A stretch of 64,000 nucleotides of DNA from the NCBI RefSeq assembly GCF_036013915.1, contig NZ_CP107899.1, positions 3,844,001-3,908,000 on the forward strand. Direction: 5' to 3'. Positions 24,870 to 33,248 of the stretch are shown here, in pieces. A program made the translations under genes and the position numbers. The DNA is from Streptomyces sp. NBC_00464 (GTDB lineage: Bacteria; Actinomycetota; Actinomycetes; Streptomycetales; Streptomycetaceae). Positions within the stretch are counted from its first letter, which is position 1. Each line of letters begins with the position of its first letter. The notes under the pieces were generated by a model. The model searched no databases. It was not told the DNA's origin and saw only the letters and a list, made by a program, of their open reading frames with translations.

Positions 24870-25748
24870 GTGAATCGAGCGACTCCGCAAGGCAATAGGT
24901 CGTCAACTGTTCTGGGACGCAGGCTCGGTAGCGAGCTGTTGCGCCTGCGGGACGCATCAGGGAAGACGCAGCAGCAGGCTGCCCAGGTCATCAGCGCGAC
25001 CAATTCGAAGATCGTGAAGATGGAGCGCGGATGGGTTCCCATGAGGGACCCGGACGTGCGCGCCCTCTGCGAGTTCTACGGTCTTGAGGATGCGAGGCTC
25101 GTCGGCCGTCTGCTGGAGGTGGCCCGGCTGGATCGGGAACGCCGCAAGGCGAAGGGCTGGTGGAACCAGTACCCGGAGCTGCGCTCGCTGGTTGAGTACG
25201 TTGCGCTCGAAGACATCGCGACGGCGGTCAGGACCTGGCAAGGGGCTTTCGTGCCGGGACTGCTTCAGACGCCGGACTACGCTCGGGCGCTTGCGGTCGG
25301 CAATGCGGACTGGGACGACCCGGACGAGATCGAGCGGTTCGTCGAAGCGAAGATTGCCCGGCAGGCGCGCCTCACGGACGGAAGCCCGCTCATGCTGTGG
25401 GCGATCGTCTCCGAAGGCGCCCTGCGGCAGTTGGTCGGTGGGCGCGAGGTGATGCGTACGCAGTTGGCGCGGTTGTCGGAGGTGGCCGCCGAGCCAAATG
25501 TCACGGTGCAGGTTGTCCCCTTCCTTGCCGGCTCGCACCCAGGCATGACCAGCGCTTTTAGCGTCGTATCGTTTGGCGAACCAGGTGCGATGGACGTGGT
25601 CTACATGGACACCACGTCGTCTACGCTGTGGCTGGAGAGCGAGACGGACGCCGCACGCCACAACGTCACGTTCGGTCGCATCGCCAGAAACGGACTCGCT
25701 CCCCGCGATTCCATCGCTCTTATCGGGCGTATTCGCAAGGAGTTGTAG
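24870..25748 (+). CDS. XRE family regulator with DUF5753 domain
   Basis: The 292 residues form an N-terminal Cro/C1 helix-turn-helix (about 15-75; LGSELLRLRDASGKTQQQAAQ, then TNSKIVKMERG) followed by the DUF5753 domain (about 95-285; IATAVRTWQGAFVPGLLQTPDYARA and VTVQVVPFLAG are its hallmarks). This architecture is that of WhiJ-like regulators in Streptomyces, which act with a small DUF397 partner in development and antibiotic control. The GTG 24870 follows GGGAGG at a rather long spacing of 13 bases. The downstream DUF397 gene starts two bases after the stop. Confidence 0.9.
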   Translation: MNRATPQGNRSSTVLGRRLGSELLRLRDASGKTQQQAAQVISATNSKIVKMERGWVPMRDPDVRALCEFYGLEDARLVGRLLEVARLDRERRKAKGWWNQYPELRSLVEYVALEDIATAVRTWQGAFVPGLLQTPDYARALAVGNADWDDPDEIERFVEAKIARQARLTDGSPLMLWAIVSEGALRQLVGGREVMRTQLARLSEVAAEPNVTVQVVPFLAGSHPGMTSAFSVVSFGEPGAMDVVYMDTTSSTLWLESETDAARHNVTFGRIARNGLAPRDSIALIGRIRKEL

Positions 25749-25750
25749 CC

Positions 25751-25951
25751 GTGCCGCACTTCGAGTTCGTCAAGTCCAGCTACAGCAGTGGTAATGGCGA
25801 GTGCGTCGAAGTAGCCCGCAATGTCCCTGTCACCGTCGCCATCCGCGACTCCAAGTTGCCTGGTGGGGGCGTACTGGTGGTCGCCCCTGCTGCGTGGGAC
25901 GCTTTCCGGAACGGGTTGAGTGAACCTTCCGTGGTGGGGTTCGCGTACTGA
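25751..25951 (+). CDS. DUF397 domain small protein (first copy)
   Basis: The 66-residue protein contains the DUF397 signature FVKSSYSSGNGECVEVA, then VAIRDSK and VLVVAPAAWDAFRNGL. GTG 25751 lies two bases after the XRE stop, so the two are co-transcribed and translationally close. DUF397 proteins act as partners or antagonists of the linked XRE protein. Confidence 0.9.
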   Translation: MPHFEFVKSSYSSGNGECVEVARNVPVTVAIRDSKLPGGGVLVVAPAAWDAFRNGLSEPSVVGFAY

Positions 25952-25962
25952 GGGGCGAACGA

Positions 25963-26142
25963 ATGGCGGAGCGCCGTTTCACGAAGTCCAGCTACAGCGC
26001 GACGTCCAGCGAATGCGTCGAGGTCGCCCGCAACATCCCCGGCACCGTCGCCGTCCGCGACTCCAAACGGGCCGCCGGCCCCGTCCTCCTCCTCGCCCCC
26101 GCCGCATGGGACGCCTTCCAGGCGGGCCTGCGACGGGCATAG
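25963..26142 (+). CDS. DUF397 domain small protein (second copy)
   Basis: The 59-residue protein starts at ATG 25963 and reads MAERRFTKSSYSATSSECVE, with VAVRDSK and LLAPAAWDAFQAGL following, so all DUF397 hallmarks are present. It begins 11 bases after the first copy and is a tandem duplicate that has diverged in the spacer and C-terminus (ending LRRA rather than VVGFAY). Third positions are more GC-rich than in the first copy. Confidence 0.88.
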   Translation: MAERRFTKSSYSATSSECVEVARNIPGTVAVRDSKRAAGPVLLLAPAAWDAFQAGLRRA

Positions 26143-26212
26143 GCGCCGGCCGGCGGGCCCACAGCACGGGACCACCGACCCCGACCCCGACCCCGGAATT
26201 CCCGCGTGGCCC

Positions 26213-26953
26213 TCAGTAGTCCACGGTCTCGGTCCAAGGCCCCGGCAACGCCGCCCGGATGCCGTCCAACGCCTCCCGCGTCAGCGCGCGGACGTACAGC
26301 CACCCCAGCTCCGACTCCTCGTCCGAGCGGTCCTCGTGCACCAGGACATCCGCGCCCGCGTACCAGCGGTGCGTGTTGTCCCGGCCGCCGGGGGAAAGCA
26401 GCGGCGGTATGAGGGTGAGCGACTGCTTCAGGCGCGCGGCGTCGGGGGCCAGGCACTCGCGGCGCCACCCGCCCCAGTCGCCGCACAGCGAGTTCTCCGA
26501 CATTACCGTCTCCACGCACGCCGCGGAGAAGCGGTCGGCGAACGGCTCCCAGTCGTCGTACGCCTGCGAAGTCCCGTCGATCAGCACGGGCGGGTCGGTT
26601 TCCGCGATCCGGTCGAGCGGCACGGCGACCTGGTACAGCCAGAACTTCTCCGCCTGCCACATCAGAGCGGCATCGTCCGCCTCCAACTCCTCGGGGGGCA
26701 GGAGCAGCCTCGACCCGTACAGCAGGTCGTAACGACGTCCGAACCTGCCGTACAACTCCCGCATCGCTTCCGGCAGTCGCAACCCGAGCCGCAGCTCCGC
26801 AGCGGCGAGATCGGCCTCCGGGAAGCCGTCGTCCGGCCCGACCGGTGCGCCGAGACGTGCGGCGAACCGTTCGATGAAACGCCAGGCCGCTGCGGGGCCC
26901 GTGAGGGCCGCGGGAAGCTCTACTCGGAGATCGAAGGCCTCAGGCATCCGCAC
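26213..26953 (-). CDS. SMI1/KNR4 (SUKH)-like protein
   Basis: The 246 residues include AELRLGLRLPEAMRELYGRFGRR at about 50-72, which has the SUKH pattern (lglrLPeexxxlyxxxG), and LYQVAVPLDR resembles the following strand. SUKH proteins include immunity factors of contact-dependent toxin systems but also housekeeping proteins. No toxin gene is adjacent, so the role is open. It is convergent with the DUF397 genes. Confidence 0.55.
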   Translation of the reverse strand: MRMPEAFDLRVELPAALTGPAAAWRFIERFAARLGAPVGPDDGFPEADLAAAELRLGLRLPEAMRELYGRFGRRYDLLYGSRLLLPPEELEADDAALMWQAEKFWLYQVAVPLDRIAETDPPVLIDGTSQAYDDWEPFADRFSAACVETVMSENSLCGDWGGWRRECLAPDAARLKQSLTLIPPLLSPGGRDNTHRWYAGADVLVHEDRSDEESELGWLYVRALTREALDGIRAALPGPWTETVDY

Positions 26954-26990
26954 ACCCTAGGTGATCCATTCCCGGCGTGAATACCTTTGG

Positions 26991-27986
26991 CTACGGGGTC
27001 AGCACGATCCTGCCGAAGACCTCGCCCGCGTCCATTTTCTGGTGCGCCAGCACCGCTGCGTCCAGTGGCAGCACCTCGTGCACCACTGTTTCGATCTCAC
27101 CCCGGCCCGCTGCGGCGAACTGCTCGCTCCGCACGGCACGCCGTTCGGCTGCGGTGACGGTGGCTGCGCTGAATGCGGCAAAGGATATCGACTTCTGGAA
27201 CGCCGCCATGATCTTCGTCCCGAAGTCCACGGGTGGCTGGCCTGCGACAGCGCCCACGGCCACCATGCGGCCGTTCGGGTTGAGCCGGTCGAAGAACGAC
27301 GGCATGTCCTTGCCGGCCACCACGTCGATGACGACGTCATAGCCTGCGGGAGACGGTTCCCCTCCGTTGCCGGAGCGGTCCAGCACGTGGGTCGCGCCGA
27401 GACGTCGCAGCTGCTCGCCGCGCTCGGCCGAGGAGGTGGTGACCGCCACTGCGGCGGCGCCGCCGCGAGCGGCGAGTTGCACCGTCATGATCCCGATGCT
27501 GCCGGCCGCACCACGCACCAGGACGGTCTCCCCGGGGGCGAAATGGGCGTGGCGGAGCCCGAAGTGGGCCACCACGCCGGAGCTGCCGAGTGTCACCGCA
27601 TCGACTGCGGACAGGTTCGCGGGCAGGGGAACGATCTCCTCGACCGGCGCGAGGGCCTGTTCGACGTAGCCTCCGCCGGTGCCGGTGAAGGCCCATACCC
27701 GCCTGCCGATCCACGACGCGTCGACGCCGTCGCCGACGGCGGTCACGGTGCCCGCCACCTCGCTGCCCGGGATGTGGCCCTCCTTGAAGCCGTAGGCGGC
27801 CAGAGCCCCGCTTCTGATCAGGGTGTCGACACCACCGACGCCCACGGCCTCGGTGGCTATCAGTACCTGCCCGGCAGCAGGTGCGGGTACCGGCAGGTCG
27901 ACAACAGCCAGGCCGTCAGGACCTCCGAACGTCTGGATCGAGATCGCCTTCAATGTGGTCTCCAGGTTCTCGGACAGCTCAGGCAT
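26991..27986 (-). CDS. NADP-dependent MDR oxidoreductase
   Basis: The 331-residue quinone oxidoreductase-like enzyme has a GroES-like half (about 12-125) and a Rossmann half with VLVRGAAGSIGIMTVQLAARGG (about 150-172). No zinc ligands are seen. It is divergent from the TetR regulator at 28048 with a 61-base shared promoter holding a dyad, so its expression is probably repressed by that TetR and induced by a reactive small molecule. ATG 27986 has only a weak ribosome-binding site. A later start near the beginning of the GroES domain (KAISIQTFGG) is possible. Confidence 0.83.
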   Translation of the reverse strand: MPELSENLETTLKAISIQTFGGPDGLAVVDLPVPAPAAGQVLIATEAVGVGGVDTLIRSGALAAYGFKEGHIPGSEVAGTVTAVGDGVDASWIGRRVWAFTGTGGGYVEQALAPVEEIVPLPANLSAVDAVTLGSSGVVAHFGLRHAHFAPGETVLVRGAAGSIGIMTVQLAARGGAAAVAVTTSSAERGEQLRRLGATHVLDRSGNGGEPSPAGYDVVIDVVAGKDMPSFFDRLNPNGRMVAVGAVAGQPPVDFGTKIMAAFQKSISFAAFSAATVTAAERRAVRSEQFAAAGRGEIETVVHEVLPLDAAVLAHQKMDAGEVFGRIVLTP

Positions 27987-28002
27987 GAGAGCTTCTACGT
28001 CT

Positions 28003-28028
28003 CGGACGGTAATGGACGCCCCCGTCCG
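28003..28028. promoter_or_regulatory. Inverted repeat between oxidoreductase and tetR
   Basis: CGGACGG (28003-28009) and CCGTCCG (28022-28028) lie 12 bases apart in a 61-base divergent promoter. This is the expected position for the operator of the TetR protein at 28048. Confidence 0.5.
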
Positions 28029-28047
28029 TTTAGGTAAAGTGAGAGTG

Positions 28048-28680
28048 GTGACCGACCGTTTGCCTCATACGTTGCGTTCCGACGCGCTGGACAACCGCGA
28101 ACGCATCCTCGACGCGGCCCGAGCACTGTTCTCCACCGATGGCCTGGACGTGCCGATGCGGGAGGTCGCGCGGCGTGCCGGGGTGGGGCCTGCCACCTTG
28201 TACCGTCGCTTCCCGACCAAGCAGATGCTGGTCGCCGAGGCCTTCGCGGACCAGCTGAACGCATGTCGCGCCATTGTCGACGAGGGGTGCGCCGATCCTG
28301 ATCCGTGGCGTGGCCTGTGCCTGGTGATCGAGAGGATCTGTGAGCTGCACGCCCGCGATCGGGGCTTCACCGAAGCCTTCCTGTCGACCTACCCGGAGAT
28401 GAAGGATGTCGCCGCAGGCCGGGAGTACACGGTGAAGGCAGTCGCCGGACTGGCTCAGCGAGCCAAGGAAGCGGGGCGCCTGCGGTCCGACTTCGTCCTG
28501 GACGACCTGATTCTCGTACTCATGGCCAACAAGGGGATCCACGCCGCATCGACCGCCGCCCAGGTCAAGGCGTCCCGGCGCTTCGCGGCGTTGGCGATCC
28601 AGGCGTTCGAAGCCTGCCCTCAGCACGCCCCACTGCCACCGGCGGCACGGCTGGGATCCGCAGCACCGGACAGCGCCTGA
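28048..28680 (+). CDS. TetR family transcriptional regulator
   Basis: The 210 residues have an N-terminal HTH (about 15-62; RERILDAARALFSTDGLDV and REVARRAGVGPATLYRRF) and a C-terminal ligand-binding domain of the TetR_C type. The gene has paired GTGs at 28045 and 28048; I use the second (VTDRLPHT). It is the likely repressor of the divergent oxidoreductase. A further in-frame start upstream would overlap the divergent gene and is unlikely. Confidence 0.85.
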   Translation: MTDRLPHTLRSDALDNRERILDAARALFSTDGLDVPMREVARRAGVGPATLYRRFPTKQMLVAEAFADQLNACRAIVDEGCADPDPWRGLCLVIERICELHARDRGFTEAFLSTYPEMKDVAAGREYTVKAVAGLAQRAKEAGRLRSDFVLDDLILVLMANKGIHAASTAAQVKASRRFAALAIQAFEACPQHAPLPPAARLGSAAPDSA

Positions 28681-28876
28681 CCGTGGGCGAGCGGTAGTCG
28701 ATTCGCTGTCTCCACGGGCTCATATGTCCGTGAGGACAGGGCCACTTGGCCGATGCGGACCTGGCCGTCCGGGGGATGTCCCCCTGAAGATCCACCAGCC
28801 CGCCGGATGTCGCCCCCGCTCGCGTTCCGCGATCGTCGATCTCCTGACGCAGATCGCGTACAGGGAGAGGAACACC

Positions 28877-30229
28877 TTGCGACACGGGATTTCCAGGGCG
28901 GCAACGGCACTCGTGGCACTGGCCCTTGCCGGCGGGGCGATCGTCCCTGCCGCCGCGACGCCACGGCCCGCCGTCGACGGCGTCTGGCGGGTGAACGGTT
29001 ACGGCACCGTCCTGTCGATCGCGCACGGGCGGCTGCAGCAGTACCAGACCACCGCGTTGGGCTGCCTCAAGGGCGAACCCGCGCAGCAGACCGCACCGGG
29101 TGTGTACAGGTCCGGCGACGGGACGCTCCTCACCGTCCGGGCATCCGGTTCGTTGCGGCTGTCCGGATCGGCCGGGTACCGGGAACTGCGGCGGATCGGG
29201 CGTCTCCCGGCCGCGTGCGAGGAGCCCGCATCCGATGATGGCCCGCTGGCGACGTTCGATGTCTTCTGGCAGTCCTTCGAGGAGAACTACCCCTTTTTTG
29301 CTGCCAAGGGCATCGACTGGCATGCCGTACGTGACACGTACCGGCCGAAGGTGCACGCCGACACGACCAGGGACGAACTCTTCGCCCTCTTCAGCGAGAT
29401 GGTGACACCGCTGTACGACGCGCACGTGACCGTCTTCGACGGTGAGCGCCGCTTCTCCCAGGTCCGCCCGGGTACGGCCGTGATCGGTGGGGATCTGGAC
29501 ACCAAGGTCAAGGACTACATCGTCCGGAGCGACCTGGGCGGAGAGCCGCTGCGGGAGTTCGGGAACGGCCGGATCAGCTACGCGGATCTGCCCGGTGGGC
29601 AGGGATATCTGCGGCTCTCCGGCTTCGCCGGCTACAGCAGTGAGGAAGGGCATGAGTACGCCGCAGAACTGGCCGAGCTCGACAAGGCACTGGACGCGGT
29701 CTTCACCGCCGAGCGCACGGCCTCGCTCACCGGTCTCGTCATCGACCTGCGGATCAACGGCGGCGGCGCGGACGCCCTCGGCCTGCACCTGGCCGAGCGC
29801 CTGACCGACTCCTCGTACACCGCCTACCGCAAGCGCACCCAGTACACCCGGCCGCAGCCCGTCCCCGTGAAGCCCGCTCGCGGGGTTCCCCGCTACGGCG
29901 GACCGGTCGCCGTGCTGACGGCCGCGACGACGTTCAGCGCGGGTGAGACGTTCACCCAGGCCCTCATCGACCGGCCCGGCAGGACCGTCCGCATCGGGGA
30001 GAACACGCAGGGCGTCTTCTCGGACACCCTGGACCGCACGCTGCCCAACGGCATGGCGGTCTGGCTCCCGAACGAGGAGTTCCTCACCCGCCGGGGAGGG
30101 ACCTTCGACGGCGCGGGCATCCCGCCCCACATCCGTACACCGGTCTTCACCGAGGAGGAGTTCGCGACGGACCACGACTCGGCCTTCGACGCGGCGGTCG
30201 CGGTGCTCCGGGAGCAGAAGCCGGCGTGA
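28877..30229 (+). CDS. Secreted S41 family peptidase, TTG start
   Basis: The 450-residue tail-specific protease relative has a signal peptide (ISRAATALVALALAGGAIVPAAAT) directly after the TTG 28877, which has GAGAGGA at 7 bases, so this start is favoured over an in-frame start 153 bases earlier. The C-terminal S41 core includes YLRLSGFAGYS, GLVIDLRINGGG and the nucleophile serine in TFSAGE (catalytic Ser of the AxTFSAGE region). No PDZ domain is evident. It is presumably exported and cleaves unfolded or C-terminal peptides outside the membrane. Confidence 0.85.
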   Translation: MRHGISRAATALVALALAGGAIVPAAATPRPAVDGVWRVNGYGTVLSIAHGRLQQYQTTALGCLKGEPAQQTAPGVYRSGDGTLLTVRASGSLRLSGSAGYRELRRIGRLPAACEEPASDDGPLATFDVFWQSFEENYPFFAAKGIDWHAVRDTYRPKVHADTTRDELFALFSEMVTPLYDAHVTVFDGERRFSQVRPGTAVIGGDLDTKVKDYIVRSDLGGEPLREFGNGRISYADLPGGQGYLRLSGFAGYSSEEGHEYAAELAELDKALDAVFTAERTASLTGLVIDLRINGGGADALGLHLAERLTDSSYTAYRKRTQYTRPQPVPVKPARGVPRYGGPVAVLTAATTFSAGETFTQALIDRPGRTVRIGENTQGVFSDTLDRTLPNGMAVWLPNEEFLTRRGGTFDGAGIPPHIRTPVFTEEEFATDHDSAFDAAVAVLREQKPA

Positions 30230-30525
30230 GAAGCCACGCCCTCATCCGGTGTGTTGGGTCACGGGTCTGTCCCGGCGGACGGCGGCCGCGAACGGGAGCG
30301 GAACCGTGGCGGGAAGTGCCCTCCCGGCAGGCCTGGCGGCGGGTTCCGGTTCGGCGCGCCCGGTGCGGAGGGGCGCTTCGGCAGCGGGTGCGTGTAACAG
30401 GCATGTCTTAGGCGGTGGTTCGGAGGAACGGTGCGGCGGGCCCGCTGCTCTTGTGGATCAGTAACGCTCGCTCGTACCCGACCCGTACGGAGCGGCCGGT
30501 CCCGTTCACCGATGCTGAGGAAGAA
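30230..30525. other. Intergenic region upstream of the DUF4232 lipoprotein
   Basis: The 296 bases have no coding pattern and no clear stem-loop. A ribosome-binding site (GAGGAAG, 30517-30523) for the following gene is the only recognised element. Confidence 0.4.
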
Positions 30526-31212
30526 ATGATGCGCGCTCACAGGATCACCTTCGCCGCCCTGGTCGTTGCCGCCGGTCTCTCGCTCACCGCCTGCCAGAAC
30601 GGCGACGACGGTGCGGCGGCGAGTGACCCGTCGTCCGCGTCGTCGGCCTCCGCCGCGTCCTCCTCGGGGGGCGGTTCGGGCTCGGGCGGCTCGGATCAGG
30701 ACAGCGGGAAGGACTCCGCCGGCAGCGGCTCCGACGGCAAGGGCACGGCCGCCCCCGCCGACTCCGGCTCCGGCTCCGGTGACAACGGTGCGACCCCCAA
30801 GTGCACCACCGACGGGCTGAAGATCACGGCGCAGGACAGCTTCATCGATGGCGACCCCGATGGCTCCGTCACGGTGGGGCTGACGAACGGCAGCGGCGCC
30901 GACTGCGTGATCTCAGGGTTCGCGGGCGTCGACCTGAAGACCAACGCGGGGGACATCTCCGCCACGCGCAAGGGCGAGCCCGGTGACCCGTACATCCTCA
31001 AGAACGGCAAGGAAGTCGACTTCTACATCAGCTACCCGCTCAATGAGACGGGCGGCTCCGGCGTCCGTATCACGGGGCTGGTGGTGACCCCGCCGAACGA
31101 GACGAAGTCGGTCACCCTCGACTGGCCGGGCAACGCCTCTCTGCCCGCCACGGACGGTTCCGGCTCCCCGGTGCTGGTGGGCCCGATCGGCAGCGCCGGC
31201 CAGGGCGGCTGA
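30526..31212 (+). CDS. DUF4232 domain lipoprotein
   Basis: The 228-residue exported lipoprotein has the signal peptide RITFAALVVAAGLSLTAC with lipobox LTAC (Cys about 22), a Ser/Gly/Asp-rich linker (about 28-90) and then the DUF4232 domain containing VGLTNGSGADCVISGFAGVDL, common in streptomycete surface lipoproteins. Function is unknown. Two ATGs (30526, 30529) fit the GAGGAAG box equally. Confidence 0.82.
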   Translation: MMRAHRITFAALVVAAGLSLTACQNGDDGAAASDPSSASSASAASSSGGGSGSGGSDQDSGKDSAGSGSDGKGTAAPADSGSGSGDNGATPKCTTDGLKITAQDSFIDGDPDGSVTVGLTNGSGADCVISGFAGVDLKTNAGDISATRKGEPGDPYILKNGKEVDFYISYPLNETGGSGVRITGLVVTPPNETKSVTLDWPGNASLPATDGSGSPVLVGPIGSAGQGG

Positions 31213-31398
31213 CCCGGGCGGTTCGGGCGCGGTCGGGAGGCAAGCCCCAGGTCGTTCCGCAGGGTTAGCCCCCGGGACCGCCCTGACGACAGCGCCTCCC
31301 GGCGACGGGGGCAGGCTGGATGGGCCGGCCCCCTCTTCCCTGGTGGGATGGGCGCCACCCTCGAAACCGGCGGCGAAGGGCCGCGGGCGAGGGCAGAA

Positions 31399-32598
31399 AT
31401 GGGGTCCCTCATGCAGGTGTTACGAAGGCGCCGGCGACGGCTGTTCGTCCTGACCGGCCTGGCCACGATTCTCCTCGCCGCATCGGGCGGCCCGACAGTC
31501 GCCGCGGACGCGCAGCACACCGATCCGCTCCAGCGGCGGGTGGACGCGATCCATGACACCGGGGTGGTCGGGGTGTCCGCCGAGGTGACGTCACCGGGCA
31601 CACATACACGGGCCGTCGCACGGGCCGGGGTGGCCGAGAGGGGCACCAGGAGGCCGATGCCTCCGGGCGGCAGGTTCCGGATCGGCAGCGCCACCAAGAC
31701 GTTCACCGCCACGGTCGTGCTGCAACTCGTCGGCGAGGGACGCATGTCGCTGGAGGACACCGTCGAGCGGTGGCTGCCGGGAGTGGTCGCAGGTGACGGC
31801 CTCGACGGCAGTTCCGTCACCGTGCGGCAGCTGTTGCAGCACACCAGCGGGATCCCTGAAGTCCTGCCGGAGATCGCCGCGTTGAACAGCGCCGACGGGT
31901 ACCGGGCCGAGCGGTTCCGCACGTACACGCCGGAAGAGCTGGCGGGGCTGGCGATGCGGCGCTCGGAGGATGTGTCGACCGAGGCCGCGTGGTCGTACTC
32001 CAACACCAACTACATCCTCGCCGCGATGATCATCCGCGAGGTGACCGGCCGGAGTTGGGACCGGGAGGTGGAGGACCGGATCATCCGGCCGCTGGGCCTG
32101 AGCGGTACCAGCACGCCCGGCACCTCGCCGCTCATCCCCGGACCCCACGCCCGCGCCTACGCCGCCTTCGGCACAGGCGCCGGTAGCGGTAGCGGTAGCA
32201 GTAGCAGTATCGATGTGACGGCGCTCAACACGAGCATGGCCGTCGGATCCGGCGCGGTGATCAGCACCACGCACGATCTGAGCCGGTTCTACACCGCGCT
32301 GCTCGGCGGCCGCCTCCTGGAACCGGCGGAGCTGGCCGAGATGACGGCCACCGTGTCCGCACCCGGGATGGGCGTCAGTTACGGACTCGGGCTGGGCGAG
32401 ATCCCGTTGACCTGCGGCGGCACCTACTACGGGCACCCGGGCGAACTGCTCGGCTACCGCACCTGGGCCGGCATCACCCGGGACGGATCCAGGACGGCCG
32501 TGGTGTACGCCACGAGTGACGGCGGCCCGGACACGCAGCAGGCGATGAGGACGCTCGTGGACCAGGAACTGTGCGGGGACGCCGCCCCCGGGAAGTGA
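31399..32598 (+). CDS. Secreted serine hydrolase, beta-lactamase/DD-carboxypeptidase class C fold
   Basis: About 399 residues. An N-terminal basic stretch and hydrophobic helix (VLRRRRRRLFVLTGLATILLAA) act as signal peptide or anchor. The catalytic motifs are SATK (SxxK, in FRIGSATKTF), YSN (AWSYSNTNY) and a C-terminal HPG motif in YYGHPGELLG replacing KTG. Such enzymes hydrolyse D-peptides, esters or beta-lactams. The ATG at 31399 has GAGGG five bases upstream. A hexanucleotide repeat codes Gly-Ser within the protein. Convergent with a TetR gene. Confidence 0.84.
   Translation: MGSLMQVLRRRRRRLFVLTGLATILLAASGGPTVAADAQHTDPLQRRVDAIHDTGVVGVSAEVTSPGTHTRAVARAGVAERGTRRPMPPGGRFRIGSATKTFTATVVLQLVGEGRMSLEDTVERWLPGVVAGDGLDGSSVTVRQLLQHTSGIPEVLPEIAALNSADGYRAERFRTYTPEELAGLAMRRSEDVSTEAAWSYSNTNYILAAMIIREVTGRSWDREVEDRIIRPLGLSGTSTPGTSPLIPGPHARAYAAFGTGAGSGSGSSSSIDVTALNTSMAVGSGAVISTTHDLSRFYTALLGGRLLEPAELAEMTATVSAPGMGVSYGLGLGEIPLTCGGTYYGHPGELLGYRTWAGITRDGSRTAVVYATSDGGPDTQQAMRTLVDQELCGDAAPGK
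32179..32208 (+). repeat. GGTAGC/AGTAGC tandem repeat coding Gly-Ser
   Basis: Hexanucleotide and trinucleotide units in the serine hydrolase gene code a Gly-Ser-rich loop (GSGSGSSSS). Confidence 0.8.
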
Positions 32599-32602
32599 CC
32601 CG

Positions 32603-33178
32603 CTAGCGCGAGGTGACGTCCCAGGCGGCCTCGATCATCTCGAAGATCTCGTCCACCGCGGCGTCCGGATCGGACGCCGTCCGGGCCAGCGCATGGGCGT
32701 CGATCGCGAACCTCGCGATCGTCCGGCAGGCCGTCGTGCTCCGTGACAGGCCGGGATCGGCGGCGATGGCTGTCGCCAGCGCCTCCGCGTGGCGCAGCCT
32801 CATCGTCTCCTCGTAGTCCCGCAGGGCGGGTGAGGCATCGATCATGCGCCAGATCGGGGTGCCGCCGTTGGCGGTGCAATGGCGCACCAGGGCGCGGATC
32901 TCGTGGCGCAGGGCGGGGATGAGCGGCTCGTCCTGCGCCCGGCCGGTGACCGCGTGTGTGAGGCGGTGCTCGAAGTCCTCGTCCTGCTCGAACACCAGGG
33001 CCTCTTTGGAGGCGAAGTGGGCGAAGAGCGTGGTGACGGCCACGTCCGCCTCGGCGGCCACGTCACGGATGCCCACTGCGTCGTACCCGCGTTCCAGGAA
33101 GAGCCGCAGGGCGGTGTCGGCGATCTTCTGGCGGGTCGCGGCCTTCTTGCGCTCGCGGCGTCCGGACGGGTCGGTCAT
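32603..33178 (-). CDS. TetR family transcriptional regulator
   Basis: The 191 residues include an HTH at about 12-60 (RQKIADTALRLFLERGYDAVGIRDVAAEADVAVTTLFAHF) and a C-terminal domain of the MftR/TetR type (YETMRLRHAEALATAIAADP). It is divergent from the NADPH oxidoreductase at 33249, with a 70-base intergenic region bearing two dyads. It is probably an autoregulated repressor of that gene. The serine hydrolase gene converges on it with a 4-base gap. Confidence 0.85.
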   Translation of the reverse strand: MTDPSGRRERKKAATRQKIADTALRLFLERGYDAVGIRDVAAEADVAVTTLFAHFASKEALVFEQDEDFEHRLTHAVTGRAQDEPLIPALRHEIRALVRHCTANGGTPIWRMIDASPALRDYEETMRLRHAEALATAIAADPGLSRSTTACRTIARFAIDAHALARTASDPDAAVDEIFEMIEAAWDVTSR

Positions 33179-33201
33179 GACCTCACGCTATCAGCCACAA
33201 A

Positions 33202-33241
33202 AACGTAACCGTCATGAAAGGCTAACCGTTAGTGTTACGTT
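33202..33241. promoter_or_regulatory. Nested dyads between tetR and oxidoreductase
   Basis: AACGTAAC (33202-33209) pairs with GTTACGTT (33234-33241). Inside it CTAAC-C-GTTAG (33222-33232) forms a second dyad. The AT-rich character and the position between divergent genes favour a TetR operator. Confidence 0.55.
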
Positions 33242-33248
33242 CGCCGGC

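Noticed and set aside
26213..26953. Immunity gene of a toxin system (SUKH)
   Set aside because: No toxin or secretion-associated gene lies nearby, so only the fold similarity is reported.
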